Below are positions 1 to 8,786 of a DNA stretch of 64,000 bases, piece after piece; position 1 is the first letter of the stretch; the number at the start of each line of letters is the position of its first letter. This stretch comes from Strongylocentrotus purpuratus (lineage: Eukaryota > Echinodermata > Echinoidea > Camarodonta > Strongylocentrotidae). Where the stretch lies: assembly GCF_000002235.5 (NCBI RefSeq), contig NW_022145615.1, positions 10,606,891 to 10,670,890 on the forward strand, read 5' to 3'. Made by a program: the position numbers and the translations under genes. The notes under the pieces were generated by a model, which was not told the origin of the DNA, searched no databases, and saw only the letters and a program-made list of their open reading frames with translations.

Positions 1-1
1 A

Positions 2-3000
2 CACCTCCATACCATGCCAGAAATACCTGTCTACCAGCAGTTTATACACACGTCTGGCTCCAAAGTGTCCTGCCTCGTCATGAAACCTGATAAGGACCTC
101 CTCTTGCAGATCTGTGGGGATGACTACCTGCAAGTGTTTTTGTCCATCTATCGTGGATTGGACTTCCCGAACAAGAACTCCATCCTTCATGCTAAGCCTC
201 TTCCAGCTCCGGAGGATGAGTAATGCTAAGGTTGAACAGCGACCTCTTTCTTCACGTGTTGGTCTTGTGCCTCTATCTACTAACTCCCTAACTTGTCTCA
301 CGTCACTGTCGCTTTCTTGGTACCTCTTCAACATCTCATTGGTATATCCAGGTAGGCAACTTGTTCCACCCAGGCGACACACACCAATCTGACTGCTTAG
401 GGCAATGGGGATCTCAGCTCCGGGAGAATGCAGGTCAAAGGTGGCCTGTATGGTGCTGCTAGTCACGACATCAGGGCCAAGACCAGCAGTAGGGTTGTCT
501 CGGCGAGATAACACATCCGGTGCTTGGTTGTGTTTCCCTGGTCGGTATTGTATCTCATAGTCAAAGGAGCTCAGCCTCTGCACCCATCTCAGTTCAGTGT
601 TTCCCAAGTTAGCCTTATCCAGAAACAGAAGTGGTTGGTGGTCAGTCACAATGCTACATGGCTGGCTGAGGAGATAGTCTCTGAAGGCCTCTGTTACAGC
701 CCACTTTATCGCAAGAAGCTCGAGTTTAAAGGCACTGTACCGTCCACTACGCTCTGCAGGCCGTAGAGTCCTGGAGGCGTAGGCTATCACATGATGGTTA
801 CCGGTCTCATCAGATTGAGTGAGTATGGCCCCAAGTCCTGTTGCACTAGCATCTGTCTCTACCTGAAAGGTTTTTGTGAAGTCTGCATATGCTAGAATAG
901 GTGCATTTGTGAGACACTCTATCAGCTTTCGGAAAGCTGTTCTAGCTTCTTCATCCAATACTACCTTCTTAGACCCAGGAACTGCTCTCTTCCTGCCATT
1001 CCCCTTTCTATCTGGGTCAGCCTTGAGTAGATTGAACAGAGGGCCGGCCATGGTGGCATATCCTTCCATGAATCTCCTAAAAAACCCAGTGAACCCTAAG
1101 AACGCTCTAACCTCTTTGACAGTCTCTGGTTCCCGCCATTCCTTTACTGTGGAAACCTTCTCTGGGTCAACTGCTACTCCGGCTGATGACACTCTATGCC
1201 CAAGATACTGGACTTCTTTCTGCAGGATGTGGCATTTCGAAGGCTTCAGTTTCAACCCGTAGCTCTTCAATCTAGAGAATACTTCATCAAGCTTCTGTAG
1301 GTGAGTATCAAAGTCAGGGGAGAATACAATTATGTCATCTATGTATAGTAGTACACTTGTATAGCACATGTCTCCAAGACATCTTTGCATGAGTCTCTGA
1401 AAGGTCGCAGGGGCATTCGTCAACCCAAATGGGAGTCGTGTGTACTCAAAGAGTCCGAAGGGCACGGAAAATGCAGTCTTTTCAATATCACCCGAGTGCA
1501 TAGCTACCTGATAATAGCCACTGGTCAAGTCCAGCACTGTGAAGAACTGGGCTCCCCCTAAAGCTTGGAGTGATTCCTCTATCCTGGGGAGTGGGAAGGA
1601 ATCTCGACGTGTAAGGCAATTCAAGTGACGATAATCCACACACAACCTGATGCTTGAGTCTTTCTTTCTGACTATCACTACGGGCGAGGCCCATGGACTC
1701 TGACTCTCCCGAACAACTCCCTTATGTATCAGGTCATGGATATGATCTCGTACCGCCTGGTACTGAGTCGGAGGAAGGGGCCTATGTCTCTCTTTGAATG
1801 GGACGGCATCCCCGGTCTCGATCCGATGAATTACCTTGTCAGTATAACCAAAATCCTGGTCATGTGCTGAAAACACCTCACGATGTCTCTCTAAGAGGTC
1901 CTCCAGCGCCTGGGACTGTCTTTTACCGAGTGAAGACCAATCAACATCAACATGTACTGGTGCAGCTCCAGTTCCTCCGGGTGGATCTGTCCCCGGCTCT
2001 GTTCCTCCTACTACAGTGGCATTATACAAAGTACCTATCTGGAGCTTCTTGGGAATCACTATATCCTCCTCATTATCATTGGACACCATGACCGGAAATT
2101 TCCCCTCCTCAACACGCACAATACAAGACTGGATGGTCAAACCAGATGGTATGGTATCATTTCGCTCAGCTTCTAGAAGGAGTTCATATGGTTCTTTGCG
2201 AGGCCCTGTTGGACTCTGAACTTCAAGCACCACTGCTTGACGAGCTGATATTACGAAGCATGACTCGGGCTTCACAAAAGCTTTACCGATAACACCCTCC
2301 TTCTGAGTCAACTGCATCTGTTCGTCGACGGCCTGAAGGGCCTTTTGCCAAGCTGTATCCGTGGTTGGCCACGGCATTCTTGTCAAGAAATGATCTTTCT
2401 CGCCCCTTATCAATTGGTTCCAGCATTCATGTAGAACATTCATCCCTAGTATTCCCATTAGGCTCTGGCCCCTTCGCTTGGCCTCTACTTCGGCAAGCAC
2501 AAGTACTATTCTTGAAGACATGCAATGTCCGAGAGCAGATACATCAGTATCAAAATATCCTACATATGGGATGGCCTGATAACCAGCAGAGACCAATGTG
2601 AAGGAAGAAGGGATATCCCTCAACGTAAAGCCTGCTGGCCTGAGGTGTTGGTTGAAGAAGGATTCTCCTACCGTTGTCACTTGTGATCCTGGATCAAGAA
2701 GACAGGGAACCTGAACCGTACCGAATTCCACTTCCACTGAATAGCACTCTCCAACCGCCCTGGATAGGAATCCTCTTTCCTCACCGTCCACTGCCGTTGC
2801 ACTCACTTTGGAAACATTGCCAACCACTTTGCCGTGTTCCTGTTTCCACTGCCTATTATCTTGCCCCCCTCCAGATGCAAAGCTGGGGCCTTGGCTGCGG
2901 GGTGGTCCCGTAGGCGGAGGAGCACCTTTCATCCCTGGCCCAGGAAGCGATCCTTCCATTCGATTAGGTGGTCCCATATGCGGAGGGGCACCTCTCTCCG

Positions 3001-4306
3001 ATGGCCCAGGAAGTGGTCCTTCCATTTGATTAGATCTGAGAGAGGTCTGAAGAGGAATCTGTTGTTCTGGATAAGTGGGATACTGACCTTCTACCATGTA
3101 CGGCCCAGACATTAAAGGTCCTATTGGGTATAAAGGACGCTCTTCTCTATAATTGCCGGGTGGATATGGACTTGCTTCATTCCTCAACGGAGGAGCACTT
3201 TCAGGATACATTGAGTTGGTGCTCCTCCTGCGTTTCTGTTGGGGGCACTCTCTTGCGAAGTGTCCAAAGGCACCACAATTAAAGCAAGGACCCCTCTGCG
3301 TAGGCCCCGAAGAGGTTGGTTTCACCTGCAAGCTGCCCCGAGGGCGATTAAACTGCATCATCTCCCTTACTGCCCCTATTACTTCATTAGTCATGGCCCT
3401 TACTGCTTCAAGGACTCCATTGTCCAGGGATGTGGATTGACCTTTAATCGAAGACAGATGTGCTGCACTAGAAGCTCCTGCTCTTGGTCGTGCTTCCTCT
3501 CTGCGCTCGCGTTTTATTGCGAGCTCTCGCAGTTCCCTAAAGGTCATCTCGTCTTTCACCTCATACATATCTCTTAAGGTGTTGCGCAAGAATGTGTCCT
3601 CAAGGCCCTCAACGAATTGTTCTGCAATCAAAGCGTCAGGTTTTGCATACAGGTAGGGGCTTCTTGATGTCAAGCTCAGGAACTTCCTTTCTAGGTCGAC
3701 AGCATATTCACGAACAGATTCTCTTGTCCCCTGCCTCCGTTCAAGAAATCGGCGTTGCAGTTCACCTACAGGTATCACTTCTGCGTATGATGACTTGAGG
3801 AAGTCGACCATCTCCTCGACATTGCCACCACCTTTGATAATGGCCTTGGCCTCGTCCTTCGGCCCTCCTCTAAGATACTCTAAAAGAAAGGTGGCTTGTC
3901 GCGTCGAAGGAACATTGTAATGTTTGAATGCATCCTCAATTGCCGTCACAAACTCTTGCACATCCCCTGCCCCATCGAAAGTTGGTAATCTTTTCTCCGG
4001 CGCCAACATAAGTTGAGGCGGGGGCCTCAATAGAAGCTCTTTCAAGCTTTGAACCGTCTCGTCACCACCAGTTTTCTCTTCTGCGAAGAGAGGGTGATAT
4101 AATGTCACTATCCACTGCCCAAGGGGCCGGATGAACCCGCCAACTGCGGGCAGTATCACCTCTTCTTCTCCAACATCTTTATAAACCAAACCTTTGGCAG
4201 AGGGATATCTTGACTGTAATGCTTCAAGTGATAGGGGGCCCCCCTCTTCTACAAGGGGGAATTTGAAGGATTTCCCGTCATCCCCGATTCTTACATACAA
4301 ACCCAT
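2..4306 (-). CDS. Ty3/gypsy retrotransposon gag-pol polyprotein, 5' part, truncated by window edge
   Basis: Reading leftwards from an ATG at 4306-4304 there are 1,435 codons without a stop, and the frame continues beyond base 1. Domain order seen: a novel N-terminal stretch (about residues 1-85), a retrotransposon Gag domain (about 95-280), a CCHC zinc knuckle (C341, C344, H349, C354), an aspartic protease region (active-site-like LLDPGS at D538, then ILGMNVL), and a reverse transcriptase with YIDD at 988-991. RNase H follows (first catalytic Asp in ETDAS, D1152), then the start of the integrase zinc-binding domain (H1409 and H1414; its Cys pair lies outside the window). This is the standard Ty3/gypsy order, with gag and pol in one frame and no frameshift. 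The product would make virus-like particles, reverse-transcribe the element and integrate it. The intact frame suggests a young copy. The oddity is Pro in place of the usual Thr/Ser in the protease triad. It is not a host gene. Confidence 0.96.
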   Translation of the reverse strand, partial: MGLYVRIGDDGKSFKFPLVEEGGPLSLEALQSRYPSAKGLVYKDVGEEEVILPAVGGFIRPLGQWIVTLYHPLFAEEKTGGDETVQSLKELLLRPPPQLMLAPEKRLPTFDGAGDVQEFVTAIEDAFKHYNVPSTRQATFLLEYLRGGPKDEAKAIIKGGGNVEEMVDFLKSSYAEVIPVGELQRRFLERRQGTRESVREYAVDLERKFLSLTSRSPYLYAKPDALIAEQFVEGLEDTFLRNTLRDMYEVKDEMTFRELRELAIKRERREEARPRAGASSAAHLSSIKGQSTSLDNGVLEAVRAMTNEVIGAVREMMQFNRPRGSLQVKPTSSGPTQRGPCFNCGAFGHFARECPQQKRRRSTNSMYPESAPPLRNEASPYPPGNYREERPLYPIGPLMSGPYMVEGQYPTYPEQQIPLQTSLRSNQMEGPLPGPSERGAPPHMGPPNRMEGSLPGPGMKGAPPPTGPPRSQGPSFASGGGQDNRQWKQEHGKVVGNVSKVSATAVDGEERGFLSRAVGECYSVEVEFGTVQVPCLLDPGSQVTTVGESFFNQHLRPAGFTLRDIPSSFTLVSAGYQAIPYVGYFDTDVSALGHCMSSRIVLVLAEVEAKRRGQSLMGILGMNVLHECWNQLIRGEKDHFLTRMPWPTTDTAWQKALQAVDEQMQLTQKEGVIGKAFVKPESCFVISARQAVVLEVQSPTGPRKEPYELLLEAERNDTIPSGLTIQSCIVRVEEGKFPVMVSNDNEEDIVIPKKLQIGTLYNATVVGGTEPGTDPPGGTGAAPVHVDVDWSSLGKRQSQALEDLLERHREVFSAHDQDFGYTDKVIHRIETGDAVPFKERHRPLPPTQYQAVRDHIHDLIHKGVVRESQSPWASPVVIVRKKDSSIRLCVDYRHLNCLTRRDSFPLPRIEESLQALGGAQFFTVLDLTSGYYQVAMHSGDIEKTAFSVPFGLFEYTRLPFGLTNAPATFQRLMQRCLGDMCYTSVLLYIDDIIVFSPDFDTHLQKLDEVFSRLKSYGLKLKPSKCHILQKEVQYLGHRVSSAGVAVDPEKVSTVKEWREPETVKEVRAFLGFTGFFRRFMEGYATMAGPLFNLLKADPDRKGNGRKRAVPGSKKVVLDEEARTAFRKLIECLTNAPILAYADFTKTFQVETDASATGLGAILTQSDETGNHHVIAYASRTLRPAERSGRYSAFKLELLAIKWAVTEAFRDYLLSQPCSIVTDHQPLLFLDKANLGNTELRWVQRLSSFDYEIQYRPGKHNQAPDVLSRRDNPTAGLGPDVVTSSTIQATFDLHSPGAEIPIALSSQIGVCRLGGTSCLPGYTNEMLKRYQESDSDVRQVRELVDRGTRPTREERGRCSTLALLILRSWKRLSMKDGVLVREVQSTIDGQKHLQVVIPTDLQEEVLIRFHDEAGHFGARRVYKLLVDRYFWHGMEV

Positions 4307-4322
4307 TTTAGCAATATGAGAT

Positions 4323-4514
4323 TAGTAGATATATCAGAATAGTTACTAAACAACTAATATCTCAAGCATTTACAAATGATTAGGGCAGAAACTAATCGAT
4401 ACCTAGGATCGAGTTCAGTAGTAGATATATCAAAATAGTTACTAAACAACTAATATCTCAAGCATTTACAAATGAGTAAGGCAAAAACTAATCGATACCT
4501 AGGATCGAGTACAG
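4323..4514 (-). repeat. Two 96-bp tandem copies in retrotransposon leader
   Basis: Copies at 4323-4418 and 4419-4514 differ at only a handful of positions. They sit between the primer-binding site and the gag start codon, in the untranslated leader of the retrotransposon RNA. Confidence 0.9.
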
Positions 4515-4550
4515 TACTAATAACATCTAGAAAATACATCTAGAAAGCAG

Positions 4551-4662
4551 TTATTTATGTAAAAACATGACATTGACATTGTTCAGTCTTACATTGGAAC
4601 ATACAATTATTTATTTAAAAACATGACATTTACATTTTTCAATCTTACATTGGATCATGTTT
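4551..4662 (-). repeat. Two 56-bp tandem copies in retrotransposon leader
   Basis: Copies at 4551-4606 and 4607-4662 share the TTATTTAT and AAAAACATGACATT blocks with a few substitutions. They lie immediately inside the primer-binding site. Confidence 0.85.
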
Positions 4663-4696
4663 GTCTTCAGAATAATAGCGTAGCGTCGTCGACGAT

Positions 4697-4714
4697 ATCC
4701 CATCCTCGTCGCCA
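4697..4714 (-). promoter_or_regulatory. Primer-binding site, tRNA-Ser type
   Basis: The minus strand reads TGGCGACGAGGATGGGAT. This is the exact complement of an 18-nt tRNA 3' end including CCA, and it matches animal tRNA-Ser(GCU) as I know it. It begins two bases inside the LTR boundary, where reverse transcription of an LTR element is primed. Confidence 0.85.
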
Positions 4715-4716
4715 GT

Positions 4717-5526
4717 TGTAAGGGGGTGATAAATAGTGACGGGTAGCCGGAATGAGTGGGGGTAGACCTCGAACAATACAGATGACAATGGCAGCCTGAC
4801 GAGTAGAGTTGGTGCTCTTTATTCTGTAAAGGACACACCGCTATAAGCGGGGTGGGAACGGGGTCAAGTAATGATAAACAGTTATCAATTACAAGAATAA
4901 ACAACGACACATCTTTCAGCATTATGACCACAAAAGGTAAACAGTGTTCACTACACTAAAACATTTGAATCGTTAATAACAATAACTTTAACTTATTTAA
5001 GACAATGCAAATGCCCAAAGTGTATAAGCTGGATCAAATACAAATTCCTAACATAATTAATCAAACTTAAAAGATCATCATTCTTCGTTAATCAGGTTTC
5101 TCTACACCAAAACCTAACACATAGTCATTAGCGCCCAAGTTCCCGACTACAATAGTCACACTCCAAGGCCCAATTGACCGTACACACAAATGCATTCCAC
5201 CCGTACAGGCATAGCCTACGCATCCATTTCCTCTACGTGTAATCTACTTGTACATTAAGAAGTCACACCCTCTGAGCATTACGTAACAACAATATCGCCT
5301 TAAATTACACCTTTCTGTTAACAAATATCATGTTCTTTGAACATATTTGTAAGCCTTATAATAATACTAATTCGTTTAAACCAGGATATGAACAAAACAT
5401 AGTAACAATATTATCAAATATAACAATTTAAACACACATAAAAACTAAGCCTTGCTTACCTATAAGCGGGGTGGGAACGGGGTGAAGGTCACGGTTCTAA
5501 AGCCCGCCACCAACGACCTCCTTACA
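4717..5526 (-). repeat. 5' long terminal repeat of the gypsy element
   Basis: The LTR is bounded by a 7-bp inverted repeat, TGTAAGG at 4717-4723 and CCTTACA at 5520-5526, with the standard TG...CA ends. Its inner edge lies two bases from the primer-binding site. A minus-strand AATAAA (4818-4823) lies near its 3' end. A 24-bp direct repeat (4841-4864 and 5460-5483) occurs near each end of the LTR. The length of 810 bp rests on the inverted repeat and would be confirmed by the second LTR outside the window. Confidence 0.78.
4818..4823 (-). promoter_or_regulatory. AATAAA poly(A) signal in LTR
   Basis: TTTATT on the plus strand gives AATAAA on the minus strand, about 95 bp before the 3' end of the LTR, where retroelement transcripts usually end. 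Confidence 0.5.
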
Positions 5527-6640
5527 TAAAGTTTATTATATGAACGATATTGGAGTTTCTCGTGCGTCTTCACAAATATAGTCCCCATTATCTTTTTTCT
5601 TTTACTAAGTTTATAAATCTAACACTTATGAGTAATTGTCTTCTGAAGGTCGCATAATATGGGCATGTACTCAAACCCATAGTGTGTTGGGAGAGATAGT
5701 TGTGACACGCGCATCAAGGCGTACGCGAGCGGGGTCGTAGGTTAAACCATAGAGCTAAAAATAGTGCCCTCCCACGTACAATCTCTATGAGAGGGAACTA
5801 CTTTGGAGCTTCACGAAATGCCTGACCAATCACCTGACATCCGGTGACATAACTATCTCTAAGTCTGAAGTGTGTGTCATATTTCTCATAACTAAACAAT
5901 AAAATTGTCTTTCGTATGGCTCATATTGTATTGAGCTGTTCAAAATTGCTTACATACAAGTGTTGTTGGTATCATTAAAACATATTCATTGAATTGAACG
6001 GTAAGCCAATTGATTTGTGTATCGTAATTTAGAAAAAGCAATGAATAATACAAACATAGAATGTATGGAAATTGAACTGATCGAAATGAGAACGTGTTTT
6101 GTTTTGGAAATAATGACACGCCAATAGCCGCATACAGTAATATCGGTGGAGAGGAAATCTGGCTTTCAATATGCAGACGCGCAGAAATAGATGCGAGACA
6201 AGAAAAACATCAAACCCCTTCATAAACAGCTGTTGAATGCATATTCAGAATATTATGCATTGTTCCTCAAAAGCATGACTAAGTATTCTAGCACTCTTAA
6301 AAACGCATCGTAGCTGTGACTTGAACGAAAGAGGCCCCTATTTATTTTACTGTTATATAATGGATATTGACTGTAGCGATGACTACGCTAAGTTTGACAG
6401 ACGAAATATATCAATGTTGACGGTTGAATTGCAAGAGTCAGCTTGAAGTACCTTAGTAATAAAAGCTCCTCAAAGGGTTGATATCCCAGTTACACCAACA
6501 ACAACGACACCAGGGCAGCATTTCACGAAACTGTTATACCTACAAGTTCATCGACATTATCATGGAAACGCGTGTGTTGTAAACAAAAACAACCCATATA
6601 TTTCATTTGGATGTCGGTAAACTTTTATGGCGTTGTGACT
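5527..6640. other. Intergenic, nothing recognised
   Basis: This is AT-rich sequence between the retrotransposon and a SINE. No coding-like frame, RNA gene or repeat was recognised. The only 60-residue-class frame, near 6029-6223 on the minus strand, has no conserved features. Confidence 0.6.
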
Positions 6641-6931
6641 AATAATACTAATATTCGGTTCTTATACAGCGCATATCACATTGTTATAACGTCCCTATGC
6701 GCTTCCAAAGAGCTTTGGAAAGTATTACCCTAGCTTTAGCTCCGGCAGCCGTTATCAGCGCACAGTGCATTTCAAAGAATACTCCTACGAAGTACCCATT
6801 TACGCCACCTGGGTCGAGTGTGGCAAATGAAGATCACTGTCTTGCCATAGGTCATTAGTGCCGCGGCGGGACTCGAACCTCAGACCTTGTGATCCAAAGT
6901 CCGGAGACATATCCACTCGACCACGACAACT
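6641..6931 (-). mobile_element. tRNA-derived SINE
   Basis: Read on the minus strand, it opens with a tRNA-like head containing an RNA polymerase III A box (TGGTCGAGTGG, 6913-6923) and a perfect B box (GGTTCGAGTCC, 6869-6879). The head can pair a 7-bp acceptor stem with wobbles, but the anticodon stem is broken, so it is not a working tRNA. A tRNA-unrelated body follows, and it ends in a GCGCTGTATAAGAACC-type tail with imperfect ATT units at 6641-6660. A related 3' tail occurs at 56850-56912. Confidence 0.8.
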
Positions 6932-7117
6932 ATAACACCTTAGCTACACTAACGAGACCGACACCAGACCAACAAAAGACCAAACAACAATTTACATTGC
7001 ACACAATGCCCCCCAAATAGGTCGATGTGACGTCGGTCTAGCGGTGTGACTGAGGTCGGAGGTATAAATCATGTCTGTAGAGAAATCGTTTACCCTTAAG
7101 TGCATGCAGCAGCCTCT

Positions 7118-7320
7118 ACATCTAAATGGGTCACATTGGTATTAAGTTGGTGGCCTACATCATCATGTCCATCTTAATTTCTAATGTGACTTTTTCTACC
7201 TAGATAAGGAACTACATCTAAATGGGTCACATTGATAATTAAGAAATGAATCTGTTTTAATGGCCTACGTTATCCTATCCATCCACATTGTTCATGTGAC
7301 TTTTGCAACCTAGATAAGGA
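7118..7320. repeat. Tandem duplication, 96-bp period
   Basis: Units starting at 7118 and 7214 share ACATCTAAATGGGTCACATTG-type starts, a central TGGCCTAC block and an ACCTAGATAAGGA end, with moderate divergence. Function is unknown. The following 170 bp contains a weaker echo of the same pattern. Confidence 0.75.
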
Positions 7321-8400
7321 TTGAAAGTGCAAAACCTAATAGAAAAACGTTCAAAAACGTCTCACTGAAAGGTCTTTTTTTATTTGGTTCTTTGATGAAC
7401 CTGCTACATCTTTAATGTGCCTAGCAAACCAGATTAAAGGCTAGTCATAACGGTCTGCTGAAGAGTTTTATTTGGCTCTTTAATAAAAGTTGTATAACCT
7501 GTTTTGCTGGACAAAATAAAAATCCGTTAATGCTTAAATAAAGAATCTGCCTTTACTAATTTGTAGCATAGTTTAATAAATACTATTATTATGAGCCGTC
7601 TAAAATAGGACCGAGAATCTAAGAAAGAGAGCCAAAATACATTTTTGTTTGCATCTTCGAAACGGAAAGTTATTTCACTGGAAAATAATTTGGAAATAGG
7701 ACCTGCATGTTCATAAAGGTCACATAAAAAAATAAAAATAAAATCCAAATAAAAAAGGGGCCTCGTTCATAAAAATGTCAGAATGAGATTTTGCTCCCTC
7801 CCATATTTCTGTCAATTCCCATAGCATGCACGCTTAAGCTTTTGCGGGTTCCCCTTTTTCAAATTCAATAATTCTCTAAAGAAGATAATTGTCTGTCATT
7901 TTACAACTCAATTACTACTTAAAAATTGGAAATTACCATCATAACCGAATCATCGAAGACGCCTGTTGAGTTTCCTTCATTCACACACTCGGAAATATAA
8001 TAACAACTACGTCATATCATAAACAATTAATAATTTTAAGAATACTTTTGTTTTAATATCCCCCATTGGTTTGAGAGGAAAAACGGGGGTTCCTTAGAAG
8101 CAAGACCTAAGGATGTCTGACACATGTTGCTATGGGAACGAGGGAAATGCCCTTGATTGAGAGTTGAGACAAGCAGCTGTGTGCCGGTGACCTCTAACAG
8201 GAAACCAGAAGATTTAGGGATAGAAAAATAGATTTCTCCTACACCAAGACACAATAAATTCAGTTTAAAGTAACTTCCATTTTCTTACATACTTTTTTTT
8301 CCATATTAACCTAATTTATAAATGTATACATACATAATGACATAAGTGATTTAACATTTAGCAATTGAACAGTTTTAATACAGGGAAGACGGCGTACTCC
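7321..8400. other. Intergenic, nothing recognised
   Basis: AT-rich sequence. Small frames on the minus strand (7527-7748, 8036-8254) lack domain motifs or any sign of splicing, and I treat them as chance. Confidence 0.55.
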
Positions 8401-8786
8401 CTCAAAGTGAATTGGTAACATTGCCTCACATTCTGAAACAAAATCCTGGATTTAGCTCATGCTGCAATCATAATTATAAAACTATAGGTCAGGAATCCTA
8501 TGACTTTTACAAGCCGATCGCCTGTCTGATTATCAAGAAATTTATGATAGGATATTGACATTTAAAAATTCGTTTGCCTTAACGGTTCTTATAACACTAC
8601 AGTCTATTGGGAAAATGAGTATGGTATTAAACCAGTCACTCAAAGATTTGTTTACTTTTGTGAGACACTTCATGATCATTTTAAAGCGCAATTTGTTGAG
8701 GGCTTCAATATTACACCATATCACAGACACTGATTAAACGTAGGGCCATGCATCACAGATTTAACATTGTTAAACGATACCCTTAA
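8401..8786 (+). mobile_element. TTAA miniature transposon, family A copy 1
   Basis: This copy shares the family core (AAACAAAATCCTGGATTTAG onward, then the CCGATCGCCTGTCTGATTATC block) with copies at 11443 and 44674. It ends in TTAA (8783-8786); its left TTAA has decayed to CTCA. The termini are imperfect inverted repeats with a GGTAACATTG/TTAACAATGT theme. No transposase is encoded, so it is non-autonomous, and the TTAA target suggests piggyBac-like mobilisation. Confidence 0.8.

Larger units (their letters stand above)
1..5526 (-). mobile_element. Ty3/gypsy LTR retrotransposon, 5' LTR plus internal region, 3' part outside window
   Basis: The 5' LTR (4717-5526), primer-binding site (4697-4714), a leader with two tandem duplications (4323-4662) and an unbroken gag-pol frame (from 4306) lie in the order expected for a minus-strand LTR retrotransposon. 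The rest of integrase, the polypurine tract and the 3' LTR must lie left of the window. Target-site duplication and LTR-LTR identity therefore cannot be checked here. Confidence 0.93.

Noticed and set aside
14..3798. Many plus-strand frames in 1-3800
   Set aside because: They are shadows of the minus-strand gag-pol frame, whose domain motifs are in perfect order.
4611..4931. Minus-strand 106-codon frame in the LTR/leader
   Set aside because: It crosses the LTR edge, the primer-binding site and a tandem repeat, so it cannot be a conserved gene.
6860..6931. Apparent tRNA gene
   Set aside because: Pol III boxes are good but the anticodon stem does not pair, and a SINE body and tail follow directly.
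7118..7320. CRISPR-like or direct-repeat array
   Set aside because: Only two diverged units with no spacers, in a eukaryotic genome.
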